64,000 nucleotides of DNA from Prescottella equi (lineage in GTDB: Bacteria; Actinomycetota; Actinomycetes; Mycobacteriales; Mycobacteriaceae): positions 992,001-1,056,000 of the forward strand of contig NZ_LWTX01000001.1 of the NCBI RefSeq assembly GCF_002094305.1, read 5' to 3'. Shown piece by piece: positions 36,917 through 46,245 of the stretch (the stretch's first letter is position 1; each line of letters begins with the position of its first letter). The notes below the pieces were generated by a model. The model was not told where the DNA came from, ran no database searches, and saw only the letters and a list, made by a program, of their open reading frames with translations. A program made the position numbers and the translations under genes.

Positions 36917-38067
36917 TGCGTGAACTCCTGCGTACGCGCGGGATCCTGGTTGCTCTCCTCATGGGTGCCACCACGTTCGGCGGGTGGTCACTCCTGCTGC
37001 CCGTGGTCCCGTTGGCGATCGCCGACGGTGGCGGCTCAGACGCCGCGGCGGGTGCGTCGACGGCGGTCTTCATGGCCACCACCGTCGCGACCCAGCTGAA
37101 GGTGCCGGCACTGCTCCGTCGGTACGGGTACCGAGCAGTGCTGGCGGTCGGCTGTGTGCTCCTCGGCCCGCCGTCGCTCGCCTTCCTGTGGAGCACCGCA
37201 ACCGGTCCTGCGCTCGTCATCTCGGCGGTCCGTGGTGTCGGCTTCGGCATGGTGACGGTCGCCGGTATCGGACTGTTGGCCGAGTTGGCGCCCCGAAACC
37301 TGTTGGGACGTGTCACCGGCGCCAACGGTGTGGCGATCGCGTCGGCCCAGATGATCGTGCTGCCCCTCGGCCTCGCACTGTACGAAGCCGGTCTCGATGC
37401 CGCGGTCTTCGTCCTCGGGGCGCTGATCCCGACGTTGTCGCTGGTGTCGATATCGCGGCTACCGGTGGTGCCGAATCCCGGCCTGCCGGCGGGCCGCAAG
37501 GGTCTGTCGGTGAGTGTGCTGCTGATCCCGTGCCTGGCGATGCTGGTGGTCTCGGCCGCGTACGGCGGCATGTCGTCGCTGCTGCCGATCGCGACGGAGA
37601 GCCGCGCGGCGATCGCCGGGTTCGCGCTGTCGGCGTCCGCGGGTGCGATGCTCGTCGGTCGCTACGGCGCGGGCGTGATCGCGGACCGGATCGGCGCCGG
37701 GCGGACCCTGGTGCCCGCACTGGTCCTCGCGGCCGCCGGCATGGGCCTGCTGGCGCTGTCGGTGGCGGGCATCGGCGGTGACGGGGCGCTCGTCGTCGGG
37801 GCGATGGCGTTCGGTGCCGGATTCGGCGCCGTCCAGAACGAGGCGCTGCTGACGCTGCTGGCGTCCGCAGGGCCGGATCGGGTCGGCGCCGCCAGCGCCG
37901 CCTGGAACATCGCGTACGACGGCGGCACCGGTATCGGTGCGCTCGTCCTCGGCGTCGTCGCCGGTGCGTCGGGCTATCCGGCGGTGTTCGCGCTGTCGTC
38001 CGTCGTGGCGCTGGTGGTCGCCCCGATCGCCCTGGCTGTGCGCGGGGCGGGTCCCGCACACCGATAG
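36916..38067 (+). CDS. MFS transporter inside the his operon
   Basis: A 383-residue permease with about 12 hydrophobic segments. The N-terminal half is IAVLLMGA-like (ILVALLMGATTFGGWSLLLP), and GAASAAWNIAYDGGTGIGA is near the C terminus. It lies between hisB and hisH in the same direction and overlaps a small membrane peptide. Export of histidine or an analogue is plausible, but operon position is the only hint. Confidence 0.85.
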   Translation: MRELLRTRGILVALLMGATTFGGWSLLLPVVPLAIADGGGSDAAAGASTAVFMATTVATQLKVPALLRRYGYRAVLAVGCVLLGPPSLAFLWSTATGPALVISAVRGVGFGMVTVAGIGLLAELAPRNLLGRVTGANGVAIASAQMIVLPLGLALYEAGLDAAVFVLGALIPTLSLVSISRLPVVPNPGLPAGRKGLSVSVLLIPCLAMLVVSAAYGGMSSLLPIATESRAAIAGFALSASAGAMLVGRYGAGVIADRIGAGRTLVPALVLAAAGMGLLALSVAGIGGDGALVVGAMAFGAGFGAVQNEALLTLLASAGPDRVGAASAAWNIAYDGGTGIGALVLGVVAGASGYPAVFALSSVVALVVAPIALAVRGAGPAHR

Positions 38068-38076
38068 AGTTTCCTC

Positions 38077-38712
38077 ATGACCGCACGCAAGGTTGCCCTC
38101 CTCGACTACGGCTCCGGAAATCTCCACTCGGCGCAACGCGCCCTCGCTCGCACCGGCGCGCAGATCGAGGTGACCTCCGACCCGCAGGTGGCGCTCGCTG
38201 CCGACGGACTGGTGGTTCCCGGCGTCGGAGCGTTCGCGGCGTGCATGGAGGGACTGCTGGCGGTCCGCGGCGACCGGATCATCGGCCAGCGACTCGCGGG
38301 CGGACGCCCGGTCCTGGGCATCTGCGTCGGCATGCAGATCCTGTTCGAGCGCGGCGTCGAGTTCGGCGTCGAGGCGGACGGCTGCGGGGAGTGGCCGGGC
38401 ACGGTCGAGCGTCTCGAGGCCGACGTGTTGCCGCACATGGGGTGGAACACCGTCGACGCACCCGAGGACAGTGTCCTGTTCGCGGGCATGGACCCGGAGA
38501 CGCGCTTCTACTTCGTCCACTCCTACGGCGTGCGCAAGTGGGAACTGCCGCCGTCGGACATCATCGCGCCGCCCAAGCTGACGTGGGCCGAGCACGGCGA
38601 CCGCTTCCTCGCCGCGGTCGAGAACGGCGCTCTCTCGGCCACCCAGTTCCACCCCGAGAAGTCCGGCGACGCCGGCGCCCAGTTGTTGGAGAACTGGGTC
38701 CGCAGTCTGTGA
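38077..38712 (+). CDS. hisH: Imidazole glycerol phosphate synthase, glutamine amidotransferase subunit
   Basis: HisH (211 residues) hydrolyses glutamine and channels ammonia to HisF. The class I nucleophile is in [12 protein letters not shown], and the His/Glu pair in [13 protein letters not shown]. It begins [17 protein letters not shown]. Its stop codon overlaps the GTG of the next small gene. Confidence 0.97.
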   Translation: MTARKVALLDYGSGNLHSAQRALARTGAQIEVTSDPQVALAADGLVVPGVGAFAACMEGLLAVRGDRIIGQRLAGGRPVLGICVGMQILFERGVEFGVEADGCGEWPGTVERLEADVLPHMGWNTVDAPEDSVLFAGMDPETRFYFVHSYGVRKWELPPSDIIAPPKLTWAEHGDRFLAAVENGALSATQFHPEKSGDAGAQLLENWVRSL

Positions 38713-38993
38713 CCCCCGACCGCGACGACCGCGCCGGCGGTGACCTGTCCATCGCCAGGCTCGCGCTCGCGACGATGGGCACCGCGGCCACCGTCCTGGT
38801 CGTGGTCGCGCTCGTCGTCGTGCTCGTGCAGCCGGGCCCGGTCGTCGGGCTCGGGATCGCCCTCGTCGGCGTCGTCGGGGCGATCGCGGGGATGGGTGTG
38901 GTGTCGAAACGTATGACCAATCGTGCGTACGGCGACCGGCGACGCCGACCCGACCAGCCCGGTGGCGACCCGAAACCCGGACGAGACCGGTGA
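38709..38993 (+). CDS. Small two-helix membrane protein between hisH and hisA
   Basis: A 94-residue protein with [22 protein letters not shown] and [20 protein letters not shown] as membrane segments and a basic, proline-rich tail ([20 protein letters not shown]). It overlaps hisH by 4 nt and precedes hisA by 18 nt. The function is unknown. Confidence 0.65.
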   Translation: MTPDRDDRAGGDLSIARLALATMGTAATVLVVVALVVVLVQPGPVVGLGIALVGVVGAIAGMGVVSKRMTNRAYGDRRRRPDQPGGDPKPGRDR

Positions 38994-39011
38994 CCCACTA
39001 GGATCGGCGCA

Positions 39012-39746
39012 GTGAGCCTGGTCCTTTTGCCTGCTGTAGATGTCGCCAACGGTGAAGCTGTTCGCCTCGTTCAGGGAGAGGCGGGGAGCGAGACCAGTTA
39101 CGGTGCGCCCCGCGACGCTGCCCTGGCGTGGCAGAACGACGGTGCCGAGTGGGTGCATCTGGTCGATCTCGACGCCGCGTTCGGCCGCGGATCCAACCGT
39201 GAGCTGCTGGCCGCCGTCGTCGGCGAGCTCGACGTCAAGGTCGAGCTGTCCGGCGGTATCCGTGACGACGATTCCCTCGAAGCAGCCCTGGCGACCGGGT
39301 GCGCCCGCGTCAACCTGGGCACCGCGGCCGTCGAGAACCCCGAGTGGTGTGCGCGTGCCATCGCCAAGCACGGCGAGCGCATCGCCGTCGGCCTCGACGT
39401 CAAGCTGATCGACGGCGACTACCGCCTGCGCGGTCGCGGGTGGGTCTCCGACGGCGGCGACCTGTGGGAGGTCCTCGAGCGCCTCAACCGCGACGGCTGC
39501 TCGCGCTACGTGGTCACCGACGTCAGCAAGGACGGCACGCTGACGGGCCCGAACCTGGAACTGCTCAGCGCCGTGTGCGCGGCCACCGATGCCCCGGTCG
39601 TCGCGTCCGGTGGTGTCTCGACCATTGCGGACCTCGAGGCCATCGCCGGTCTCGTCGGCGAGGGTGTGGAGGGTTCGATCGTCGGAAAGGCGCTCTACGC
39701 CGGACGATTCACCCTGCCCGAGGCCCTGGCCGCGGTTTCGCGCTAG
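39012..39746 (+). CDS. priA: Bifunctional HisA/TrpF isomerase PriA
   Basis: The 244-residue barrel begins [21 protein letters not shown] and has [40 protein letters not shown] and [13 protein letters not shown]. This matches actinobacterial PriA, which isomerises both ProFAR (histidine) and phosphoribosylanthranilate (tryptophan) and usually replaces TrpF. Whether TrpF is absent elsewhere in this genome cannot be seen. The GTG at 39012 was chosen by alignment to the family. Confidence 0.92.
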   Translation: MSLVLLPAVDVANGEAVRLVQGEAGSETSYGAPRDAALAWQNDGAEWVHLVDLDAAFGRGSNRELLAAVVGELDVKVELSGGIRDDDSLEAALATGCARVNLGTAAVENPEWCARAIAKHGERIAVGLDVKLIDGDYRLRGRGWVSDGGDLWEVLERLNRDGCSRYVVTDVSKDGTLTGPNLELLSAVCAATDAPVVASGGVSTIADLEAIAGLVGEGVEGSIVGKALYAGRFTLPEALAAVSR

Positions 39747-39760
39747 CAACGGCCGCCACG

Positions 39761-40594
39761 ATGAGCCCGTCCCGGACACCGCTCGACCTGCTCGCGATCG
39801 CGAGCGAGGTTCTCGACGGCGCCCGGGAACGGTTCGTCGAGGGGCTGGGCGCGCCGAGTGCGGTTCGCAAGGGCCCCAAGGACTTTGCAACGGCCGTCGA
39901 CCTCGAGCTCGAGAAGTCGGTGTCCGCCGAACTCGAACGCCGCACCGGTATCGAGGTCCACGGTGAGGAGTTCGGCGGTCCCGAGCTCGCGAGCGGTGAC
40001 GTGTGGATCCTCGACCCGATCGACGGCACCTTCAATTACTCGGCGGGCCTGCCCATCGCGGGCATCCTGCTCGCGCTGCTGCGGGACGGCGTTCCCGTGC
40101 TGGGCCTGACCTGGTTGCCGCTGACGGGGGAGCGGTTCGCCGCCGCCGAGGGCGGGCCGTTGTACCGCAACGGGGTCGCCCTGCCGACGCTCGAACGCAG
40201 CGAACTGTCGTCGGCGATGATCGGCTTCGGGGCGTTCAACCTCGACAGCCGCGGCCGCATCCCCGGCACGTACCGCTTCGAACTACTGGGCCGGCTCAGC
40301 CGCGTCTCGTCGCGGATCCGGATGCACGGGTCGACCGGGGCGGATCTCGCCTACACCGCCGCCGGAATTCTCGGCGGCGCCGTGGTGTTCGGTCACCACG
40401 TGTGGGACAACGCGGCCGGCGTCGCGCTGGTGCGGGCTGCCGGTGGCGTGGTCACGGATCTGCGCGGCGACGACTGGCACGTGGGCTCGCGATCCGTCCT
40501 CGCGGCGGCGCCCGGCGTGCACGGCGAGCTGCTCGACATTCTCCACTCTCTGGGTGATCCGGAGACGCGGCCTGAAGGAGGGCCACCACAATGA
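39761..40594 (+). CDS. impA: Inositol monophosphatase family protein ImpA
   Basis: The 277-residue enzyme has the metal-binding HGEEFGG and [15 protein letters not shown] and the C-terminal [16 protein letters not shown]. It lies between hisA and hisF, as impA (Rv1604) does in mycobacteria. Members hydrolyse inositol phosphate; related HisN-type enzymes remove phosphate from histidinol phosphate, so a histidine role is possible because HisB here lacks the phosphatase domain. The start is 14 nt after hisA; the stop overlaps hisF. Confidence 0.86.
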   Translation: MSPSRTPLDLLAIASEVLDGARERFVEGLGAPSAVRKGPKDFATAVDLELEKSVSAELERRTGIEVHGEEFGGPELASGDVWILDPIDGTFNYSAGLPIAGILLALLRDGVPVLGLTWLPLTGERFAAAEGGPLYRNGVALPTLERSELSSAMIGFGAFNLDSRGRIPGTYRFELLGRLSRVSSRIRMHGSTGADLAYTAAGILGGAVVFGHHVWDNAAGVALVRAAGGVVTDLRGDDWHVGSRSVLAAAPGVHGELLDILHSLGDPETRPEGGPPQ

Positions 40595-41364
40595 CTTTGG
40601 CTGTTCGAGTGATCCCGTGCCTCGACGTCGACGCGGGCCGCGTCGTCAAGGGCGTCAACTTCGAGAACCTGCGCGATGCGGGTGATCCCGTCGAGCTCGC
40701 CGCGACGTACGACGCGCAGGGCGCAGACGAGCTGACCTTCCTGGACGTCACCGCCTCCAGCGGTGACCGCGGCACGATGCTCGACGTCGTCACCCGCACC
40801 GCCGAGCAGGTCTTCATCCCGCTCACCGTCGGTGGCGGCGTGCGCACGGTCGAAGATGTCGACCGCCTGCTGCGCGCCGGAGCCGACAAGGTCAGCGTCA
40901 ACACCGCCGCGATCGCCCGCCCCGAGGTGCTGCGCGAGATGTCGGAGCGGTTCGGGTCGCAGTGCATCGTGCTGTCGGTAGACGCCCGCACCGTCCCCGT
41001 GGGTCAGGAGCCCACGCCGTCGGGCTGGGAGGTCACCACCCACGGCGGCAAGCGCGGCACCGGCATCGACGCCGTCGAGTGGGCGGTCCGGGGGGCCGAA
41101 CTCGGTGTCGGGGAGATCCTGCTCAACTCGATGGACGCTGACGGCACCAAGGCCGGCTTCGATCTGACGATGATCCGCGCGGTCCGTGCCGCGGTGCACG
41201 TGCCGGTCATCGCCAGCGGCGGCGCGGGCGCCGTCGAGCACTTCGTGCCCGCCGTCGAGGCCGGCGCCGACGCCGTCCTGGCGGCCAGCGTCTTCCACTT
41301 CGGGGACATGACGATCGGGGACGTCAAGGCGTCCATGCGTGCAGAAGGGATCACCGTCCGATGA
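40591..41364 (+). CDS. hisF: Imidazole glycerol phosphate synthase, cyclase subunit
   Basis: HisF (257 residues) makes imidazole glycerol phosphate and AICAR. It starts [20 protein letters not shown] with the catalytic Asp, and contains [41 protein letters not shown] with the second Asp, and [15 protein letters not shown]. It starts in the impA stop and overlaps hisI by 4 nt. Confidence 0.97.
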   Translation: MTLAVRVIPCLDVDAGRVVKGVNFENLRDAGDPVELAATYDAQGADELTFLDVTASSGDRGTMLDVVTRTAEQVFIPLTVGGGVRTVEDVDRLLRAGADKVSVNTAAIARPEVLREMSERFGSQCIVLSVDARTVPVGQEPTPSGWEVTTHGGKRGTGIDAVEWAVRGAELGVGEILLNSMDADGTKAGFDLTMIRAVRAAVHVPVIASGGAGAVEHFVPAVEAGADAVLAASVFHFGDMTIGDVKASMRAEGITVR

Positions 41365-41708
41365 GCCTCGATCCGGCGATCGCCGCCCGCCTCAAGCGTA
41401 ACGAGGCCGGGCTGTTCAGTGCCGTTGCGCAGGAGAAGTCGACCGGCGACGTCCTGATGGTGGCGTGGATGGACGACGAGGCCCTGGCGCGCACGCTCGA
41501 GACCCGCAAGGGCACCTACTACTCGCGCTCGCGTCAGCAGTACTGGGTCAAGGGCGAGACGTCCGGCCACACCCAGTACGTGCACGAGGTCCGCTTGGAC
41601 TGCGACGGCGACACGGTCTTGCTCATCGTCGACCAGGACGGTGCCGCGTGCCACACCGGCACGCACACGTGCTTCGACACCGACGTGCTGCTCGCAGCCG
41701 AGGACTGA
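41361..41708 (+). CDS. hisI: Phosphoribosyl-AMP cyclohydrolase
   Basis: HisI (115 residues) opens the adenine ring of [45 protein letters not shown], the zinc-binding [20 protein letters not shown] and HTCF are its signatures. It is the single-function form; HisE is not in the window. It is the last gene of this unit and converges on an MFS gene. Confidence 0.97.
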   Translation: MSLDPAIAARLKRNEAGLFSAVAQEKSTGDVLMVAWMDDEALARTLETRKGTYYSRSRQQYWVKGETSGHTQYVHEVRLDCDGDTVLLIVDQDGAACHTGTHTCFDTDVLLAAED

Positions 41709-41734
41709 CGGCGCTCGATCCTCGATGGGGCCGA

Positions 41735-42943
41735 TCATGTCCTGCGGAATCGGGCAGGCGGCGTCACGGCGACGGCGGCGAGAGCCACACCTGCGGACAT
41801 CCAGAACGAGGTCGTGAGACCCGCCCGGTCTGCCACGAAGCCGAGCACGGGCGCGGCCGCGGCCTGGCCGACGGCGACGAGCAGGAACGCGAGCCCCACA
41901 CCGGTGGCGGGTTGCGTGGGGTAGACGCGAGTGCTCCACACCAGCAGGACTCCCGTGACGGCGATGTAGACGGCACCGAACAGCGCCGAGGCCGCCACGG
42001 CGACGGCGGGCTGGCGGGAAGCCGCGGCCAGGAGGGCGGTCGCGGCGCACACCGCCGCGGTCGACATCGTCCAGGCGCGTTGCAGTCCCACCCGGCGCAC
42101 CAACTCGCCGGACACGGCCCCCAGTAGGCCCGACACTCCCAGCACGATCCATGCGGTCGTCGCCAACGTGCGGTCGTGACCTCCCACGGTGACGAGCAGT
42201 TCCTGACCGAAGGTCCACACGGCCGCCGTGGCGGCGCCCACCACGGCGGCGGCTCCGAGCATCCGGAGGGCTCCGGACGGGAACACCGCGTGCCGCGTCG
42301 TGGGCTCGTCGGTGCCTGCCGGCCGCGGTGCGTCGCCGACGGCGGACGGGACATGGATCCGCACCCACACGGTCACCGCCGCGGCGACGGCGGCGAACGC
42401 GAGCCATGCTGCCCGCCAACGGTCTTCGGCCAGCAAGGCGACCGGGCCGGAGATTGCGACGCCCAGGCCGGTGCCGGCGTTGACGATGGTCTGGATTCGG
42501 TCGCGGTGCCGCGGGACGACTCTCAGTGCGATCGCGTGGCCCAGTGGCGGGGACGCGACCCCGGTGCCGACTCCGGCGATGGTGACGCCGGCGGCCAGCA
42601 CGACAGCGTTGGGGGCAACCGCGATGAGCGCGGTCCCCGCCGTCGCCAAGGAGCCCGCGGCGACGGCTACGGCGCGTGCGCCTAAGCGCGGCGTGCCCGT
42701 CGTCGCGGCGACCACACCCACGCAGTACGAGGCGTAGCCGGCTGCCGCGATCAGTCCCGTCTGGCCGGCCGTGAGGGTGAAGGACTCGCGGAACTCGGGC
42801 ACGAACAACCCGTATGCGAAGCGCGCCAGGCCGTAACAGACTGCGATCAAGGACAGTCCCGCGCCGGCCAAGCCTATTGTGCGCGTCGGTGAGAGCGTCG
42901 GACCGGAGCCGCCGACCGCTTGTGCCGGCTTCGTGAAGGACAT
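41735..42943 (-). CDS. YbfB/YjiJ-type MFS transporter
   Basis: The 402-residue protein has twelve membrane segments. The N-terminal GLSLIAVCYGLARFAYGLFV and GLIAAAGYASYCVGVVAA are typical of the YbfB/YjiJ subgroup. It is divergent from a TetR gene across a 117-bp gap that has two repeats and a likely promoter. The TetR protein probably represses it. The substrate is unknown. Confidence 0.85.
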   Translation of the reverse strand: MSFTKPAQAVGGSGPTLSPTRTIGLAGAGLSLIAVCYGLARFAYGLFVPEFRESFTLTAGQTGLIAAAGYASYCVGVVAATTGTPRLGARAVAVAAGSLATAGTALIAVAPNAVVLAAGVTIAGVGTGVASPPLGHAIALRVVPRHRDRIQTIVNAGTGLGVAISGPVALLAEDRWRAAWLAFAAVAAAVTVWVRIHVPSAVGDAPRPAGTDEPTTRHAVFPSGALRMLGAAAVVGAATAAVWTFGQELLVTVGGHDRTLATTAWIVLGVSGLLGAVSGELVRRVGLQRAWTMSTAAVCAATALLAAASRQPAVAVAASALFGAVYIAVTGVLLVWSTRVYPTQPATGVGLAFLLVAVGQAAAAPVLGFVADRAGLTTSFWMSAGVALAAVAVTPPARFRRT

Positions 42944-42993
42944 GACATGACTCCCTTCGGTCGTCCGTGTGGAATCGGCGCCTGCCGGTTGGG

Positions 42994-43047
42994 TATACCG
43001 ATCTGTGAAGTACGTGTTCTCACGCTAGGTATACTGGTCGGTGAAGT
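42994..43047. promoter_or_regulatory. Two 18-bp direct repeats before the TetR gene
   Basis: TATACCGATCTGTGAAGT (42994-43011) and TATACTGGTCGGTGAAGT (43030-43047) differ at three positions and are spaced 36 bp apart. They lie between the divergent MFS and TetR genes. TATACT is -10-like. They are candidate TetR-binding sites. Confidence 0.5.
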
Positions 43048-43060
43048 CAAGGAGGATGGT

Positions 43061-43624
43061 GTGATGGTGGCATCCGGGGGTCGGCTCACCGACGGGGCGC
43101 GTAAGATTCTCGACTCGGCATCGGAGCTGTTCTACCGCAACGGTATCCACGCGGTTGGGGTGGACGCGATCGCCGCCGGCGCGGGCGTCACCAAGCGCAC
43201 CCTCTACGACCGATTCGGCTCGAAGGATGCGCTGGTGGTCGCGTACCTCACCGAGCGGGACAGGCGGTGGTGGGAGCGGTTCGAGGAGCGACTCGCGACG
43301 GCGCCGCGACCACGGGTCCTGGCCGTCTTCGATTCCTATCGCGCGGACGTCGACGAGGGGGACCGGGGTTGCGCCTTCATCAATGCGGCTGCCGAGCTGC
43401 CCTTCTCCCACCCGGCCTACGACGTCATCCGCGATCACAAGCAGCGTGTCCACGAACGGATGGCGCAGTTGGTCTCCGAGGACGGTGTCGCGGACGACCC
43501 GCGGGAGGTCGCGGAGCATCTCTACCTGTTGCTCGAGGGTGCGGTCTCTCACCGCGGGATCGACGGATCCGATCAGCGCCTGCGGCGAGCCGGAGAGCTC
43601 GCCGAGCGGATCCTGGCCGGATAG
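43061..43624 (+). CDS. TetR/AcrR-family regulator next to the YbfB MFS gene
   Basis: A 187-residue TetR protein. KILDSASELFYRNGIHAVG and AGVTKRTLYDRFGSKDALVV form the helix-turn-helix. The C-terminal helices (AFINAAAELPFSHPAYDVI) are of the TetR_C class used by efflux regulators. AAGGAGG precedes GTG 43061 and ATG 43064; both work. It likely controls the divergent MFS gene and itself. Confidence 0.9.
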   Translation: MMVASGGRLTDGARKILDSASELFYRNGIHAVGVDAIAAGAGVTKRTLYDRFGSKDALVVAYLTERDRRWWERFEERLATAPRPRVLAVFDSYRADVDEGDRGCAFINAAAELPFSHPAYDVIRDHKQRVHERMAQLVSEDGVADDPREVAEHLYLLLEGAVSHRGIDGSDQRLRRAGELAERILAG

Positions 43625-43725
43625 CGGCGCGGCGGCGTGCCCGAGGGCGCTTGCGGCACGTCGTGCCGCAAGTGATTGGCGCGGGAGGGATTCGGGTAGC
43701 CCACGGCGCGGACGAAGTTTCCCCT

Positions 43726-44712
43726 ATGGCAAGCACTGCCGGAACGGAGAATGCGGTGACCGACACCTCGACGCTCGTCGTGCAGTTACGCACCCTGCTC
43801 GAGCTGACCAATTCCGAGATCCAGTTGGCCGACACCCGCCGCGCGCAGGCGCGGACCGAGGCCGTGGCGACCGAACTCGCGCGCAACGCCGACAATGCGC
43901 GGGGACGGGCCGACGCAATCGAGCGAACTCTGCGGGACCTCGGTGGGCTACCCTCCCTGGTCGGCCCGATGGTCGGGCGGGCCACGGCCGTCCTGAAGGC
44001 ACTGGCGGAACAGGCGCAGCCGTTCGAGGAAGCACTGCTGGCCGACCTCGCCCTCGAACACCAGTTGCTCGACCGCGCCCGGTATCTGAAGGCCTTGGCC
44101 ACCGCGGAACGGCGCGAGGACGTGGCAAAGCTGGCAGACCGCCTGATCACAGCGCATTCGGCGACCGTGGAGTGGTTGACCACCGTGCTGGCGGAGGAGG
44201 CGCTCGGTGGTCCCGTGGCGCTGCGCCGAACCCCTGCGCAGGCGGCGGCCGGGGTGGCGGTGCGCTGGATGAACGCTCCCGTGTCCTGGTCGGCGCGAGG
44301 GATCGACCAGATGATGGACGCGGTGCGTTCCGCGGGTCCTCGTTTCGATCGGCTGCTGAGCCGCGGGGCGTACGCCGGCGACGTGGCGACGCGCACGATC
44401 GCCGCAGGTCGCGACGGCGCCTTGGAGCGGGCCGAGGAGGTCACGCGTGATCGTGGGGTCGACGCGGTGGCCGACGCCCTGCACGGGGTACGGGCATCCA
44501 CGGGCGCGCTGCGGCCCGACGAACTGCCGATCGCCGACTACGACGACATGAACGTCTCCCGCGCGGTGGCCGCGATCAAGGAACTGACGGATCCCGCCGA
44601 TGTGCGCGTCATCGTCGCCTACGAGGAGGCGAACAAGAACCGGCACGGCGTCGTCTCTGCAGCTCAGACGCGCCTTGCCGCGATAGCACAGGAGGTTGTC
44701 GGCGTCCGGTGA
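43726..44712 (+). CDS. Ferritin-like domain protein
   Basis: The protein is about 328 residues, all-helical, with LEHQLLDRARYLKALATAER and the preceding EEALLADLALE, plus DRLITAHSATVEWLTTVLAEE: a ferritin-like four-helix core (about residues 30-165). The C-terminal half has FDRLLSRGAYAGDVATRTI and LPIADYDDMNVSRAVAAI, which I do not recognise as a domain. ATG 43726 or the GTG at 43756 with GGAG upstream may be the start. Whether it binds iron is not shown by the sequence. Confidence 0.7.
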   Translation: MASTAGTENAVTDTSTLVVQLRTLLELTNSEIQLADTRRAQARTEAVATELARNADNARGRADAIERTLRDLGGLPSLVGPMVGRATAVLKALAEQAQPFEEALLADLALEHQLLDRARYLKALATAERREDVAKLADRLITAHSATVEWLTTVLAEEALGGPVALRRTPAQAAAGVAVRWMNAPVSWSARGIDQMMDAVRSAGPRFDRLLSRGAYAGDVATRTIAAGRDGALERAEEVTRDRGVDAVADALHGVRASTGALRPDELPIADYDDMNVSRAVAAIKELTDPADVRVIVAYEEANKNRHGVVSAAQTRLAAIAQEVVGVR

Positions 44713-44856
44713 CGGACGACGCCACCAGCTGCGCTGCTGAACCGATAACGCCTGACCGACGGCGTCCGAAGCCATGCGGCTGATCGCCAGGCTACTCGTC
44801 CGAAAAGGCGAGTGGATCGCCCGCGCGCAGGGCCGCATCAGTGGAAACATGGATGC

Positions 44857-45597
44857 GTGGCACACGACGGAGGCGACGAGGGCGGCAGCGCAGCGACGAC
44901 GCCGCGAAACGTGGAGCGGCACGTACGGGTCGCGATCGAAGCCATGGCGCGGGACATGCGCGACGAGCACGCCAGTCTCGACGGCACGCTCGAGGTGATC
45001 ACTCGCGCCGCGGTCGAGCTCGTTCCCGGGGCCGAGCACGCGGACATCACGCTGGCCGTGCGGGGCGGGCGTCTGGAATCGCGCGCCGGGACATCCGAGT
45101 TGCCGAGCCGGATCGACGACCTGCAACAGTTGGTCGACGACGGTCCGTGCCTGCAGGCGATCTGGGAGCACGAGACGGTTCGGGTGGACGACATGGCGCA
45201 CGAGGACCGGTGGCCGCGATTCGCGCCCCGTGCCGCGGACGCGGGGATCGGCTCGATGCTCGCCTTCCAGCTCTACACCACCGAGTCGAACCTGGGCGCG
45301 CTCAATCTGTTGAGTGCCTCTCCCCATGCGTTCGACTCCACCTCGGTGAGCGTCGGGGGTTCACTGGCCACGCATGCGGCGATCGCGGTGATCGCAGCTC
45401 AGCGCGAGGAGCAGTTCGGGGAGGCACTCCAGTCACGGGACACCATCGGGCAGGCCAAGGGGATGCTCATGGAGAGATTCTCGGTGGACGCTGATCACGC
45501 GTTCGGCCTACTGCGCAAGTTGTCGCAGGAACGCAACGTGCCGATCTACGACATCGCGCGCAAACTCACCGAGGGGGATGAACGCCCGGCCGTCTGA
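44857..45597 (+). CDS. GAF-ANTAR RNA-binding regulator
   Basis: The 246-residue protein has an N-terminal GAF sensor (DGTLEVITRAAVELVPGAEH, LAFQLYTTESNLGALNLLS) and a C-terminal ANTAR domain (FGEALQSRDTIGQAKGMLME, FSVDADHAFGLLRKLSQERN). ANTAR domains bind paired hairpins in RNA and prevent transcription termination. GTG 44857 is the likely start; ATG 44944 would be shorter. The ligand of its GAF domain is not known. It stands between a ferritin-like protein and the frameshifted gene. Confidence 0.9.
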   Translation: MAHDGGDEGGSAATTPRNVERHVRVAIEAMARDMRDEHASLDGTLEVITRAAVELVPGAEHADITLAVRGGRLESRAGTSELPSRIDDLQQLVDDGPCLQAIWEHETVRVDDMAHEDRWPRFAPRAADAGIGSMLAFQLYTTESNLGALNLLSASPHAFDSTSVSVGGSLATHAAIAVIAAQREEQFGEALQSRDTIGQAKGMLMERFSVDADHAFGLLRKLSQERNVPIYDIARKLTEGDERPAV

Positions 45598-45610
45598 CTC
45601 CGCCCGTCGG

Positions 45611-46196
45611 TCAGACCGATTCGGCGCTGTTCGCCGACTCGACGAACCGGGACCAGTACGGCACGCGGACGGTGATGGGCGAGAGAGACTTTCGGCCTCG
45701 GCCGGGAGGGAGCTGCGTTGCGCAGATACTCGACGAGGTCCGCACCGTAGTAGATGACGTTGGTCTGCCATACGGAGAGGACCGGTGAGCCCGCCGGCGA
45801 GGGGGCCGCGGGGGTGAAACGGTGCCGATAGATCGGGATGAGGCGTGGCCAGGACTCGAGTTGCCGGCGCACGGTTGTTGCGACCTCCTCGGGCGTCGCG
45901 GGCAATTCTCCCCACGATGCTGGCCAGAAGGGCGGCGTCTGGTGTAGTGCATCCCAGATGAAACCCTCGGCGACCCTGTCGAGCCAGGTGGTCAACTCGG
46001 GATCGTCGCCGCTGCGCCAGTCGGGCCAGCCGTCGCCGAGCGGTAGAGCAGCCGCCAAGAGGCTGCGATGGTCTGGGTTGAAGTGGAATCCGAAGCGCTC
46101 GTGGACGGAGGTGAACTCGGCGTCGGACAGGCCCGGTCCGAGCGCGACACCGTCCGCGTCGAGCAGTTCTGCCGCCTCGAACCCGATAGCTTCCAT
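45611..46196 (-). pseudogene. SMI1/KNR4-like cytoplasmic protein with a frameshift near the 3' end
   Basis: From ATG 46196 the frame reads MEAIGFEAAELLDADGVALG, then HERFGFHFNPDHRSLLAAAL, SWPRLIPIYRHRF, VLSVWQTNVIYYGADLVEYL. After LRN (about 45715) the continuation in that frame (AAPSRPRPKVSL) would run to 45546 and overlap the next gene. A +1 shift there gives SLSPITVRVPYWSRFVESAN and a stop at 45611, a natural family end. A one-base change or sequencing error near 45690-45720 is likely. Function of the family: unknown, often toxin-immunity-like. Confidence 0.6.
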
Positions 46197-46245
46197 TCGA
46201 GCAGTGTCGCAGCCGCGTCGGCCGTGGGCGACAACCGATCCATCT

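Noticed and set aside
43690-43700. GGGTAG before the ferritin-like gene as a SigF -10
   Set aside because: The upstream position reads GTGAT rather than GTTT at an acceptable spacing.
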